Positions 18,197 through 27,048 are shown, counted from the first letter of the stretch. The stretch: DNA of 61,875 bases from an uncultured Bacteroidota bacterium (GCA_903839875.1 CAIMDZ010000025.1:1-61875), one strand, 5' to 3'. Notes: generated by a model from the letters alone, not told the origin. Program-made: numbers and translations.

Positions 18197-18775
18197 ATGA
18201 AACAGACAATCAAAATGACAGCATTATTTGTAATGCTAATTGCATCTTTAGGAAGCTGCACAAAAGGCGACAAAGGTGATACTGGAACAAATGGAGCACC
18301 CGGAACAAATGGAACCAACGGTCAAGATGGAACAAATGGAACTAATGGCGTAAATGGAATTAATGGGAACGCGAATGTTCACACAGACCAATTTGCTGTA
18401 ACAGCAGCTAATTGGGGATGGGTAGGCAGTCCGACATATGGTAATTATGTTACCCTGAACGCAACCAAAGTAACTCAACATGTTTTAGACTATGGAGTGG
18501 TATCCGTGTTTTATAGTAATGGCTCTGGTGGATGGGTAGCAATTCCATTTACAAATTATTTTGGCACAAATTTATCTTATACATTAGATGCCGTAAGTAG
18601 CCTTAGTACGGTAACTTTATGGTTGTTCCGCTCCGACTATGTACAAAATTCCGCTCCATATACTACCTCAACCTTTAAAGTAGTCGCTATTGATGGGTCT
18701 CTAAAGCAGTCGCACCCACACACTAATTGGAAAAACTACGACGAAGTGGAGAGTGTAATAAATGAAATTAATTAA
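18197..18775 (+). CDS. Transposon passenger: collagen-like lipoprotein
   Basis: The 192-residue protein has a lipoprotein-type signal ending in 'LIASLGSC', so the cysteine is probably lipidated. Immediately after comes a collagen-like stretch of glycine-X-Y triplets ('GDKGDTGTNGAPGTNG' and onward, about 12 triplets, rich in Asn and Thr), then a globular C-terminal domain of about 120 residues ('AANWGWVGSPTYGNYVTL', 'VTLWLFRSDYV'). Such lipoproteins are common in Bacteroidota and probably sit on the outer membrane. The gene follows the structured RNA at 18032-18141 and leads a row of three plus-strand genes. Confidence 0.72.
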   Translation: MKQTIKMTALFVMLIASLGSCTKGDKGDTGTNGAPGTNGTNGQDGTNGTNGVNGINGNANVHTDQFAVTAANWGWVGSPTYGNYVTLNATKVTQHVLDYGVVSVFYSNGSGGWVAIPFTNYFGTNLSYTLDAVSSLSTVTLWLFRSDYVQNSAPYTTSTFKVVAIDGSLKQSHPHTNWKNYDEVESVINEIN

Positions 18776-18796
18776 ATATACACTAAACTCATAGAA

Positions 18797-19177
18797 ATGA
18801 AAAAAGCTCAGGCGCAAATAAAAAAGAAAACAACGGCTAATCCTAAGCCAGTAAAACATGAAAAAGATTATGCTGAAACATTAGCCTTAAAAACCACTAA
18901 GGATACAATTGCTATAATCAAACAATGGGTAGAGAAATATTCAGTAGTTGGTATTATAGATTATACGAATTGGTTTATTGGGGTTTCGGATAAAGAAGTA
19001 ACCACAAAAGGTTTAAACCACTTGCTTAGTCGTTACGCCGAAAGTAAACACATCTCATTGGCAATAGAAAAATATTTTCATGATAAAGGTATGGGAATAG
19101 AAGATTTCAAAGGTAGCCTTTCAGAAAAATCAGCTTACGTTTATATTCACAAAATACATAAAGGTTTATTAGAATGA
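18797..19177 (+). CDS. Transposon passenger: hypothetical protein, 126 aa
   Basis: A basic N-terminal segment (KKAQAQIKKKTTANPKPVKHEK) is followed by a helical domain ('LKTTKDTIAIIKQWVEKYSV', 'LNHLLSRYAESKHISLAIEK', 'DKGMGIEDFKGSLSEKSAY'). No membrane segment or known motif. It lies 21 bases after the lipoprotein gene and overlaps the next ORF by four bases (ATGA), so it is translated as part of a small operon. Unknown function. Confidence 0.5.
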   Translation: MKKAQAQIKKKTTANPKPVKHEKDYAETLALKTTKDTIAIIKQWVEKYSVVGIIDYTNWFIGVSDKEVTTKGLNHLLSRYAESKHISLAIEKYFHDKGMGIEDFKGSLSEKSAYVYIHKIHKGLLE

Positions 19178-19374
19178 AAAAGACGCAACACATAGCAAAA
19201 CCGAATTATTTTATGAATTACGGAGAGTTAATCCCTGCGACACCTGAAATGTTTGTATCTATTGAAGAATTCAGTAGGAGTATACGGGTTTACGAAGGTA
19301 CAGCGCGGATAAAGGCACAGAATAGCATCTTGCGTTATAAGGGGTTTGCTCAACGGAAACAAAATGCTTCTTAA
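19174..19374 (+). CDS. Transposon passenger: hypothetical protein, 66 aa
   Basis: A short basic protein containing 'NYGELIPATPEMFVSIEEFS' and 'GTARIKAQNSILRYKGF'. Its ATG overlaps the upstream stop codon, indicating translational coupling. I do not recognise it. Confidence 0.45.
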   Translation: MKKTQHIAKPNYFMNYGELIPATPEMFVSIEEFSRSIRVYEGTARIKAQNSILRYKGFAQRKQNAS

Positions 19375-19377
19375 TTT

Positions 19378-19524
19378 TTACAAGGTTCTTTTCTTTTTAC
19401 CAGAATGAGGTTTCGCCTGTGTCGTAATTGGCTCTTCCGTAACTTCACCTGTGGATATGTCAGCTATTAGTTTTGCCAGCTTGTTTATATCTTTGGGACG
19501 GGATGGATTACCTTTCTTTGCCAT
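19378..19524 (-). CDS. Transposon passenger: small lysine-rich protein, 48 aa
   Basis: ATG on the minus strand at 19524 and TAA at 19378-19380 enclose a 48-residue protein beginning 'MAKKGNPSRPKDINKLAKLI' and ending 'HSGKKKRTL'. The N-terminal 'RPKDINxLAxxIxDISTGE' pattern occurs in a group of small basic proteins of bacterial mobile and accessory DNA, of unknown function. It starts 15 bases inside the right inverted repeat and converges on the gene at 19174-19374. Confidence 0.5.
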   Translation of the reverse strand: MAKKGNPSRPKDINKLAKLIADISTGEVTEEPITTQAKPHSGKKKRTL

Positions 19525-19538
19525 GCCACAAAGTTAGG

Positions 19539-19584
19539 TAATCCATTTGTTAAAAAACTTTAACTTTCAAACTGAGACACTACC
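19539..19584 (-). repeat. Right terminal inverted repeat (46 bp) of the transposon
   Basis: Exact reverse complement of 14322-14367, ending ...GAGACACTACC at 19584. Confidence 0.96.
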
Positions 19585-19592
19585 GTAAAATT
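19585..19592. repeat. Target-site duplication, right copy
   Basis: GTAAAATT, identical to 14314-14321, directly follows the right inverted repeat, 45 bases before the mfd start codon. Confidence 0.93.
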
Positions 19593-19637
19593 CATTTGAG
19601 GTTACAAATTCCCAATTTCCCTTAACTTCGCCCCCCG

Positions 19638-22600
19638 ATGAACCTGGAAGTGCTGCAGGGCTTGTACCAAAATGACATCCGCATAAAACAAATTGCGGCG
19701 GGGATCACTTTGCCCGGCCATAAGTTAAGGGTCTATTTAGACAATCTCCGGGGCTCTTCCATCAACTTTATTGCAACTGCACTTTGGCAAAATACGGACG
19801 TTAACCATGTCTTCATTCTGAATGACAAAGAAGAAGCCGCCTATTTTCATAACGACATTGAACACCTGACTAAAGGTCTGGACATTTTCTTTTTTCCCGA
19901 TTCTTTTAAACGGACCGGTTATTTCAACGAACTGAACAGCAGCCATGTGATGCTGCGCACCGAGGCGCTTACAAAGTTCACCGGCAAAAAAGTAAATAAA
20001 AAAGTACTCGTCACTTATCCTGAAGCCCTGTTTGAGCAGGTGGTGAATCCCACATCGCTCACCAGGAATATGATCAGCATTAAGGTAGGCGAAACACTGG
20101 ATGTGGATGATTTACTGGAACGGTTTGTTTCTCTGGGTTTCAGGCGGGAAGATTTTGTTTATGAACCCGGCCAGTTTGCCATGCGCGGCGGCATACTGGA
20201 TATTTACTCATTCGGAAATGAACATCCGTACCGTATTGAATTGTTTGATACAGAAGTTGACAGCATACGCATTTTCAATCCTGAGACCCAGCTCTCTGAG
20301 CGCAAACTGCTCCAGGTTTCAATACTCCCCAACATAGAAACAAAATTTGAAACCCAGGAAAAAATATCACTCCTCGATTACCTTCCGGAGAATACAATCA
20401 TCTGGGCTAAAGACCTTGCATTCACTTTAGGCCGCCTTTCAAAAATGGCAGGAGATCTCCCGGAGAAAATGGAGATAGGCCAGGTGGCTATTGACCATGA
20501 GGAGGAAATGCTGAAAGAGATATCCAAAGCGGATTTTGAAACCGGAAATGACTGGCAGGAAAAAATCAAGAACAGGCACCTTATTGAATGGTATAACCAT
20601 TCACTGGCCAAAATAACCGGCGATGAGATTGATGCTACCTTTCTGTTTGCAACCGACGAACAACCGGTTTTCAACAGGCAGTTCAATATGCTGATCAGTG
20701 ATCTGCAAAAAAAGACTACGGAAAAATATGTGGCCTATATTTTTGCTGAAAACCCTAAACAACTGGAAAGGCTGCGCAGCATATTTGATGATGTAAATGC
20801 CAACATTAATTTCGTACCCATACCCACCGCAATAAGCAAGGGTTTTATAGACCATGAGAAAAAGGTGATCTGCTATACCGACCACCAGATCTTTCAGCGG
20901 TATCATAAATTTAATGTAAAACAGGCCTATTCCAAAGGTAAGGCGCTAACACTGCGGGCGTTGCGGGAATTAACTCCCGGTGATTTTGTAACGCACATAG
21001 ACCATGGTGTAGGCGTATACAGCGGTCTGCAGAAGATAGAAGTGAATGGCAGCATGCAGGAAGCCATACGCATATTGTACAAAGACAATGACGTACTGTA
21101 TGTGAACATCAACTCGCTGCATAAAATCAGCAAGTACACCGGTAAGGAAGGCACTTCGCCGCGTGTAAATAAGCTGGGAAGTGACGCATGGCAAAAGCTG
21201 AAAAACAAGACCAAAAAGCATGTTAAGGATATAGCCGCTGACCTTATTAAACTCTACGCTACCCGTAAAGCATCACAGGGGTTTGCGTTTTCTCCCGATA
21301 GTTACCTGCAGACAGAGCTGGAAGCATCCTTCTTTTATGAAGATACTCCGGACCAGGGCAAGGCTACAGCCGATGTCAAAAGAGATATGGAATCACCGGC
21401 GCCTATGGATCGTTTGATCTGCGGCGATGTAGGTTTTGGTAAAACAGAAATTGCAGTACGTGCTGCATTCAAAGCCGTGGCCGACAGCAAACAGGCTGCA
21501 ATACTGGTTCCTACAACCATTCTTGCCTTCCAGCACTACAATACATTCATGGAACGCCTGATAGATTTTCCATGTAATGTAGATTATATCAACAGGTTCA
21601 GATCGGCAAAGGAAAAAAAGGAGATACTGAAAAAGCTGGAGGAAGGGAAGATAGACATCATCATAGGTACCCACGGACTGCTCGGCAAGGATGTGAAGTT
21701 CAAAGATCTCGGGATACTGATAATTGATGAGGAACAGAAATTCGGTGTTACGTCAAAAGAAAAATTAAGAACACTGAAGGCGAGTGTGGATACGCTCACG
21801 CTCACAGCGACACCTATTCCGCGCACATTGCAATTCTCGCTCATGAACGCGCGCGACCTCAGCATCATCAACACCCCGCCACCAAACCGGCAACCGGTGC
21901 AGACAGAAGTTCTGGCGTTTGATGAATACATAATACGCGATGCCATCTACTATGAAGCGGAAAGAGGCGGGCAGGTTTTCTTTGTCCACAACCGTGTTCA
22001 GAGCCTGCCTGAAATGGTAACGCTGTTGCGCAACCTTTGCCCCGACCTGCGTATAGGCATGGCACACGGACAAATGGAAGGCCACCTTCTGGAAGAAGCG
22101 CTGTATAAGTTTATCGAAAAAGAGTATGACGTTTTGTGCTGTACCAACATCGTAGAAAGCGGTGTGGACATAGCAAACGCAAATACCATCATCATCAACA
22201 ATGCCCACCAGTTCGGGCTCAGCGACCTGCACCAGTTGCGCGGCCGGGTTGGCCGAAGCAACAAAAAAGCATTTTGTTACCTCATCGCCCCCCCTATGAG
22301 CCTGCTCCCGGCCGATAGCCGTAAGCGGTTACAAACACTTGAACAGTTCAATGAACTGGGCAGCGGTTTCCAGATAGCTATGCGCGACCTGGATATTCGC
22401 GGAGCAGGAAACCTGCTGGGCGGCGAACAGAGCGGGTTTATTGCCGAGATAGGATTTGAGATGTATCAAAAGATACTGGGCGAAGCAATGCGTGAATTGA
22501 AAACAACCGATTTTAAAGACGTATTTAAAGAGGAACTGGAACGTAAGAAAGATTTTGTAAACGACTGCACCATAGATACCGACCTGGAAATACTGATCCC

Positions 22601-23024
22601 CGATACCTATGTAGAAAATATCACGGAACGCTTATCACTATATACGCAGCTCGATGACCTGGAAACAGAGGAAGAACTGAATAAATTTGCCATAGAACTT
22701 ACCGACCGTTTCGGGCCCATTCCACCACAAGTACAGGAATTATTTACAACTGTCAGGTGCCGTACAATCGCCTGTGAGCTTGGTTTTGAGAAACTCATAC
22801 TCAAAAACAAACAGATGCGCCTGTACTTTGTCAGCAATCCCGAATCACCTTATTTCGAGTCAGAAACCTTTAACCACATCCTCAAATACATTCAAACCCA
22901 GACCCGCAACGCCCGCCTCAAACAGGTAGGGAAGAACTTCATGCTGGTGGTGGAGAATATCAGGAAGATGAAGGATGTACTAAATTTCCTCGAAGGAATG
23001 GTAATTACTGAGAAATCGGCATAA
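19638..23024 (+). CDS. mfd: Transcription-repair coupling factor
   Basis: Mfd removes RNA polymerase stalled at DNA damage and recruits UvrA to start excision repair. At 1,128 residues it is full length. In order: a UvrB-like region (about residues 1-340), the RNA-polymerase-binding CarD-like domain ('LTPGDFVTHIDHGVGVYSGL', about 444-520), the helicase core with Walker A 'CGDVGFGKTEIA' (about 594), 'IIDEEQKFG' (about 695), 'TLTATPIPRTLQFS' and 'NANTIIINNAHQFGLSDLHQLRGRVGRS', and the C-terminal TRCF domain. The transposon's right end lies 45 bases before the ATG; a weak -7-like TAACTTCG (19623-19630) suggests a near-leaderless start, so the promoter may be disturbed by the insertion. Confidence 0.98.
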   Translation: MNLEVLQGLYQNDIRIKQIAAGITLPGHKLRVYLDNLRGSSINFIATALWQNTDVNHVFILNDKEEAAYFHNDIEHLTKGLDIFFFPDSFKRTGYFNELNSSHVMLRTEALTKFTGKKVNKKVLVTYPEALFEQVVNPTSLTRNMISIKVGETLDVDDLLERFVSLGFRREDFVYEPGQFAMRGGILDIYSFGNEHPYRIELFDTEVDSIRIFNPETQLSERKLLQVSILPNIETKFETQEKISLLDYLPENTIIWAKDLAFTLGRLSKMAGDLPEKMEIGQVAIDHEEEMLKEISKADFETGNDWQEKIKNRHLIEWYNHSLAKITGDEIDATFLFATDEQPVFNRQFNMLISDLQKKTTEKYVAYIFAENPKQLERLRSIFDDVNANINFVPIPTAISKGFIDHEKKVICYTDHQIFQRYHKFNVKQAYSKGKALTLRALRELTPGDFVTHIDHGVGVYSGLQKIEVNGSMQEAIRILYKDNDVLYVNINSLHKISKYTGKEGTSPRVNKLGSDAWQKLKNKTKKHVKDIAADLIKLYATRKASQGFAFSPDSYLQTELEASFFYEDTPDQGKATADVKRDMESPAPMDRLICGDVGFGKTEIAVRAAFKAVADSKQAAILVPTTILAFQHYNTFMERLIDFPCNVDYINRFRSAKEKKEILKKLEEGKIDIIIGTHGLLGKDVKFKDLGILIIDEEQKFGVTSKEKLRTLKASVDTLTLTATPIPRTLQFSLMNARDLSIINTPPPNRQPVQTEVLAFDEYIIRDAIYYEAERGGQVFFVHNRVQSLPEMVTLLRNLCPDLRIGMAHGQMEGHLLEEALYKFIEKEYDVLCCTNIVESGVDIANANTIIINNAHQFGLSDLHQLRGRVGRSNKKAFCYLIAPPMSLLPADSRKRLQTLEQFNELGSGFQIAMRDLDIRGAGNLLGGEQSGFIAEIGFEMYQKILGEAMRELKTTDFKDVFKEELERKKDFVNDCTIDTDLEILIPDTYVENITERLSLYTQLDDLETEEELNKFAIELTDRFGPIPPQVQELFTTVRCRTIACELGFEKLILKNKQMRLYFVSNPESPYFESETFNHILKYIQTQTRNARLKQVGKNFMLVVENIRKMKDVLNFLEGMVITEKSA

Positions 23025-23044
23025 TTTTTGCTGTTTTTATTACA

Positions 23045-23074
23045 TTGCACTTATCTCATATTGCCTTAAATTTG
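23045..23074 (+). promoter_or_regulatory. Leaderless-type promoter
   Basis: TTG at 23045-23047 and TAAATTTG at 23067-23074, 19 bases apart, match the Bacteroidota consensus exactly. The ATG at 23082 is only 7 bases beyond the -7 box, so the transcript would start at or within a base or two of the start codon. Confidence 0.7.
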
Positions 23075-23081
23075 CAGTTAT

Positions 23082-23525
23082 ATGAAGCAATCTATTCTCT
23101 TATTATTGATAGCCATATGGTTTGCACCTCCGGCAAATGGACAACAACTGACCATTAAGCGCAACGCTCATGGAGAACATACGGTCGAATACTCTTCCGG
23201 GCACCTAAGGCCGGATAGAGCACCGTTCTGCCTTAGCCAGGAAACCAAGGTAGGAATCGGCATATCCGGTGGTGGCATTCTTATTGGCTGCGCCGGAATT
23301 GGATTGTATAATACCTATTACGGAAGGACAGATTATAAAAACAACCAGCAAAGCGTACAAATGAGTGTTGGCATATGGCTGGTAGGAGGTGTATTAGGCA
23401 TTTTAGGCAGTGCCTTCGCTATAGATGGCAGCATCCGCGATTATCACAGGTATTGCCGGCAGGAATATTTCAGTGTTATCAGTAACAACCCGAATGAAGT
23501 TGGTTTTGCCTTTAATTTTAAATGA
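23082..23525 (+). CDS. Membrane hypothetical protein (paralogue of next gene)
   Basis: 147 residues: signal peptide (MKQSILLLLIAIWFAPPANG), a short polar region, two hydrophobic helices ('VGIGISGGGILIGCAGIGLY' and 'VGIWLVGGVLGILGSAFAI') and a C-terminus ending 'NPNEVGFAFNFK'. The terminal strand resembles the last strand of outer-membrane beta-proteins. The next gene has the same design and overlaps it by four bases. Expressed from a promoter at 23045-23074. Function unknown. Confidence 0.6.
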   Translation: MKQSILLLLIAIWFAPPANGQQLTIKRNAHGEHTVEYSSGHLRPDRAPFCLSQETKVGIGISGGGILIGCAGIGLYNTYYGRTDYKNNQQSVQMSVGIWLVGGVLGILGSAFAIDGSIRDYHRYCRQEYFSVISNNPNEVGFAFNFK

Positions 23526-23959
23526 TCCCATATTTAGACCATCAAATGAAACTGATCACACTTCTTGCAATCGTCCTGTTTTGCACACCTGCTTTTGGGC
23601 AGATTGTTGCTTATCAAAGTCCAACCCTGGGTTCATTTTCTCAAAATAGCCTCACAGCATTGTCTTCGGATACCCACCATAAGCCTCAAAAAAATAAAAT
23701 AGCAACTGGTGGCATTATGACCCTTTGTGGCGGTGTAATTACCTATTGGGGCATTAAGCTAGTCCAATCGAACAGACAGAACCCAGACGTAAACCATCAA
23801 TCTGCGGGCGTGGCACTTACCGTCTTTGGTGGCGCTATGGCTGTTACGGGTATAGTAATCGCGATTATCGGCATCAATGAGCGTAGCCACAGGAAATATG
23901 CGATTCAGATGATCGCCCCTAAGGATAATGAAATAGGTGTGGCTTACAATTTCAGGTGA
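23522..23959 (+). CDS. Membrane hypothetical protein (paralogue of previous gene)
   Basis: The ATG at 23522 overlaps the upstream stop (ATGA), but an internal ATG at 23546 (MKLITLLAIVLFCTPAFGQ) gives a better signal peptide. It shares the plan of its neighbour: two hydrophobic helices ('GGIMTLCGGVITYWGIKLV', 'GVALTVFGGAMAVTGIVIAI') and the terminal 'DNEIGVAYNFR'. The two arose by duplication and are probably translated together. No function can be assigned. Confidence 0.6.
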   Translation: MIPYLDHQMKLITLLAIVLFCTPAFGQIVAYQSPTLGSFSQNSLTALSSDTHHKPQKNKIATGGIMTLCGGVITYWGIKLVQSNRQNPDVNHQSAGVALTVFGGAMAVTGIVIAIIGINERSHRKYAIQMIAPKDNEIGVAYNFR

Positions 23960-24032
23960 ACAATTGAGTCATTGAGCAATTAAGCCATTTCGTAATTGAG
24001 TCATTGAGCAAATCAGCCATTGAGCCATTAAA
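23960..24032. repeat. Short direct repeats downstream of rpoN
   Basis: TTGAGTCATTGAGCAA occurs at about 23964 and again about 33 bases later, with further decayed units (GCCATTGAGCCATT). Low-complexity spacer between convergent genes. Confidence 0.6.
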
Positions 24033-25532
24033 TCAAAGCTCTTTCCTCAGCCTCGCCACCGGTATGTTCAGTTGTTCCCTGTATTTGGCAACTGTACGAC
24101 GGGCTATATTATAACCTTTTTCCATCAACATATCGGTAAGATGTTCATCTGAAAAAGGTTTATGCTTGTTTTCTCCGGTGATAAATTCATGCAGAATTGT
24201 CTTTACCTCCCGCGTAGATACTTCCTCCCCGCTTTCCGTTTGCAATGCTTCCGAGAAAAAGAACTTCAATTTGTACGTGCCGTACTCGGTTTGTACAAAT
24301 TTGCTGTTTGCTACCCGTGATACAGTAGAAACGTCGAGGCTGGTCATGGTAGCAATGTCCTTAAGGATCATTGGTTTCAGGGAGGTATCATCACCGGTAA
24401 TAAAGAATTCCTTCTGGAAAGTCATGATCGCCTGCATAGTATGCAATAAGGTATGTTGCCGTTGCTTTATTGCGTCAATGAACCATTTGGCACTGTCCAG
24501 CTTCTGCTTGATAAACAATACCGCTTCTTTTTGCTGCTTGTTCTTTTTCTCACCACGGTCATACGCCTTTATCATTTCCCGGTAACCTTCAGAAATCCGC
24601 AGTTCCGGAGCGTTCTTTGAATTGAGCGATAGTTCGGGAATACCATTATTATTAAACACAAAAAAGTCAGGGATAATATAGTTCTCCGCTTTGTTAACAA
24701 CCGCAAATGCAGCTCCGGGCTTGGGATTAAGCTTGATAATTATGTTGATTACACTTTTGAAATCATCATCATTCAGATTAAGATGCCTTTGTATCTTATC
24801 ATAATGTTTTTTGATGAACGATTCAAAATGTTTATCAAGAATTTCTATGGCATTCCTTACTGGCTTTGAATCAGGCATCCTCCTCAGTTGCAGAACAAGG
24901 CAGTCCTGCAAGGTCACGGTACATATTCCCGGAGGGTCAAATTGCTGTATTTGCGCTACAAGCGATGCAATCTCCTCCGCATTTGTTTCAATATTCTGGC
25001 CAAAAGCCAGGTCATCTACAATGGATGTCACTTCCCTGCGCAGGTAACCATCCTCATCGAGGCTGCCTATTATCTGCTCTGCTATTCTCTGGTTTCTGTC
25101 ATCCAGTTCCAGCATACCAAGCTGGTCAAGTACGTAATCATGAAAACTGGTTTCAACCCTTGCCGGTGAAACCTGCATCTCAGTTTCCCCGCCTCCGTAA
25201 TAGTCATCACCGCTGTCATACCCACCGCCATCATCATCTTCTCTCCTTAAAAAATCATCAAGGTCCACTTTTTCAGCAGTATCATTGCTCAGCTCCACTT
25301 CATCTCCGGTAGATTCCCCATCCTCACCATCTCCGGTATTGTCGCCGAGTTCGTAATTATCCTGGTCGGAATTGTTATTTTCCAGTTCAAACTCAAGAGC
25401 GGGATTCTCCTCCAGTTCCTCCTTTATCCGTTCTTCCAGATTTGCAGTAGGTATCTGCAGCAGTTTCATTAGCTGAATCTGCTGGGGTGATAATTTTTGT
25501 AATAGCCTTTGCTGGTTCGATTGTCTAAGCAT
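24033..25532 (-). CDS. rpoN: RNA polymerase sigma-54 factor
   Basis: Sigma-54 directs RNA polymerase to -24/-12 promoters that need an enhancer-binding ATPase. The protein starts 'MLRQSNQQRLLQKLSPQQIQ' at 25532, with the glutamine/leucine-rich region I; the longer reading to 25577 contains a -7-like box (TATTTTTG, minus strand, plus 25556-25563) and is unlikely to be coding. Region II is acidic (residues 50-110). The core-binding domain and the HTH ('LKDIATMTSLDVSTVSRVAN') follow, and the RpoN box 'ARRTVAKYRE' is near the C-terminus. About 499 residues, the normal size. Confidence 0.96.
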   Translation of the reverse strand: MLRQSNQQRLLQKLSPQQIQLMKLLQIPTANLEERIKEELEENPALEFELENNNSDQDNYELGDNTGDGEDGESTGDEVELSNDTAEKVDLDDFLRREDDDGGGYDSGDDYYGGGETEMQVSPARVETSFHDYVLDQLGMLELDDRNQRIAEQIIGSLDEDGYLRREVTSIVDDLAFGQNIETNAEEIASLVAQIQQFDPPGICTVTLQDCLVLQLRRMPDSKPVRNAIEILDKHFESFIKKHYDKIQRHLNLNDDDFKSVINIIIKLNPKPGAAFAVVNKAENYIIPDFFVFNNNGIPELSLNSKNAPELRISEGYREMIKAYDRGEKKNKQQKEAVLFIKQKLDSAKWFIDAIKQRQHTLLHTMQAIMTFQKEFFITGDDTSLKPMILKDIATMTSLDVSTVSRVANSKFVQTEYGTYKLKFFFSEALQTESGEEVSTREVKTILHEFITGENKHKPFSDEHLTDMLMEKGYNIARRTVAKYREQLNIPVARLRKEL

Positions 25533-25699
25533 ACATGTCTCTTCAGAGCCTGATGCAAAAATAAAATTTAATGCCACAAAACACCATGATTCACAGATTA
25601 AACTGAACTTATCTCAAATTAAATGCTCCATTTGTTAAAATCCTTTTTTTATACCAACAAATACTGTATATTGTCGTTACAATCGTAGTTGTGGCAGGC

Positions 25700-26911
25700 A
25701 TGAGCAAAAAACCATACATTTCTCCATCTTTTTCATACGTTCCTTTAGAAGAGACTTTACAGATAGCTCCTAAAAAGAAGCAATTATTCATAGGTATCCC
25801 CAAAGAAACATCCTTCCAGGAAAACAGGGTGGCGCTGACGCCGGAAGCCGTATCTGTATTGGTAAATGACGGGCACGATGTGGCAGTAGAACATTGCGCA
25901 GGCGACGGGTCTTTTTACTTCGATAACGATTACAGCGATGCAGGCGCACATATTGTTTATGACAAGGCTGAATTATTCAAGGCAACAACCATCATAAAAT
26001 CAGCGCCCATTTCCGATGAAGAAGCGGGATTACTGCAACCAAACCAGGTAGTATTCTCGCCCATTCACATGCCCATGCTCAAATCACAGATACTGGAGCA
26101 GCTTATTTCAAAAAAGATCATAGCCATTGCATTTGAATCCATAAAGGACGAGGCCGACACCTACCCTATTGTCAGGTCTATGAGCGAGATTGCCGGCAAT
26201 TATGCTATACTTATTGCCGCACGATACCTTGCAAATACAGATAACGGAAAGGGCGTATTATTGGGCGGTATTTCCGGTGTGCCGCCTGCAAGAGTGCTGA
26301 TCATTGGCGCCGGTGTTGTTGGGGAGTTTGCTGCGCGCGCGGCCTTCGGCCTTGGCGCATCTGTGAAAATATTCGACAATTCGATCTACAGGCTGATGCG
26401 ATTGCAGAATAATATCGGCAGGCGATGTTTTACATCAGTAATTGAACCGGTAACGCTTGCCGAAGAGCTCATGAATGCAGATGTGGCAGTTGGGGCGTTA
26501 AAACCAATAAACGGTGTAACACCTGTGGTGGTAACAGAACAAATGGTAAGCAATATGAAAGCCGGTTCTGTGATCATTGATGTAAGCATGGACAGGGGTG
26601 GTTGTTTCGAAACCTCCCGTTTAACTTCGCATGAAAAGCCAACCTTTAAAAAATACGACGTAATCCATTATTGCGTACCAAATATTGCTTCCGCCGTTTC
26701 CAGAACTGCATCACGGGCTATAAGCAATGTGTTGATGCCTATCATGCAGCAAAGTGCGGATATGGGAGGAATGGAAGATGTGATCATTGCCAAAGCCGGG
26801 ATACGCAGAGGAGTGTACATGTATAAAGGATGCGTTACAAATGCTCCTATTGCTAAACGGTTCAACTTTAAATATACCGACCTCGATCTGCTGCTTGCAA
26901 TGCAAGGTTAG
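25700..26911 (+). CDS. ald: Alanine dehydrogenase
   Basis: This NAD-dependent enzyme interconverts alanine and pyruvate plus ammonia. The start is the ATG at 25700; a GTG three codons earlier is in frame. After a 25-residue extension comes the family signature 'IGIPKETSFQENRVALTPEAV' region with the substrate-binding Arg and Lys, then 'GKGVLLGGISGVPPARVLIIGAGVVGE' with the Rossmann GxGxxG, and 'VIIDVSMDRGGCFETSR' typical of alanine dehydrogenase/transhydrogenase. A pntA-type transhydrogenase is the main alternative, but the single chain with the alanine dehydrogenase C-terminus favours Ald. Confidence 0.88.
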   Translation: MSKKPYISPSFSYVPLEETLQIAPKKKQLFIGIPKETSFQENRVALTPEAVSVLVNDGHDVAVEHCAGDGSFYFDNDYSDAGAHIVYDKAELFKATTIIKSAPISDEEAGLLQPNQVVFSPIHMPMLKSQILEQLISKKIIAIAFESIKDEADTYPIVRSMSEIAGNYAILIAARYLANTDNGKGVLLGGISGVPPARVLIIGAGVVGEFAARAAFGLGASVKIFDNSIYRLMRLQNNIGRRCFTSVIEPVTLAEELMNADVAVGALKPINGVTPVVVTEQMVSNMKAGSVIIDVSMDRGGCFETSRLTSHEKPTFKKYDVIHYCVPNIASAVSRTASRAISNVLMPIMQQSADMGGMEDVIIAKAGIRRGVYMYKGCVTNAPIAKRFNFKYTDLDLLLAMQG

Positions 26912-27048
26912 GTATTCTATACCAGATTGTTATTGTATTTAATATCCCTATGTGCAGCGACTAAAACTAAACCAGTTGTTAATGTTGCATTTTAGTTCTA
27001 ATTCCCCGATTAATTTTCCAATCTTCGTCAAATAATTTCACAGAAACG

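Larger units (their letters stand above)
14322..19584. mobile_element. 5,263-bp IS1-type transposon with passenger genes
   Basis: Ends are defined by perfect 46-bp terminal inverted repeats (14322-14367, 19539-19584) flanked by an identical 8-bp target duplication GTAAAATT (14314-14321, 19585-19592). Inside are a DDE transposase of the IS1 type (15556-16302), a tRNA-Asn-like gene, two strong hairpin terminators, a structured RNA (18032-18141), and at least seven passenger ORFs, none with a known function by eye. The interior looks more AT-rich than its neighbours. It separates the gene at 13246-14175 from mfd and sits just upstream of the mfd start. Simple IS1 elements are below 1 kb, so most of this is cargo. 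Confidence 0.93.
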
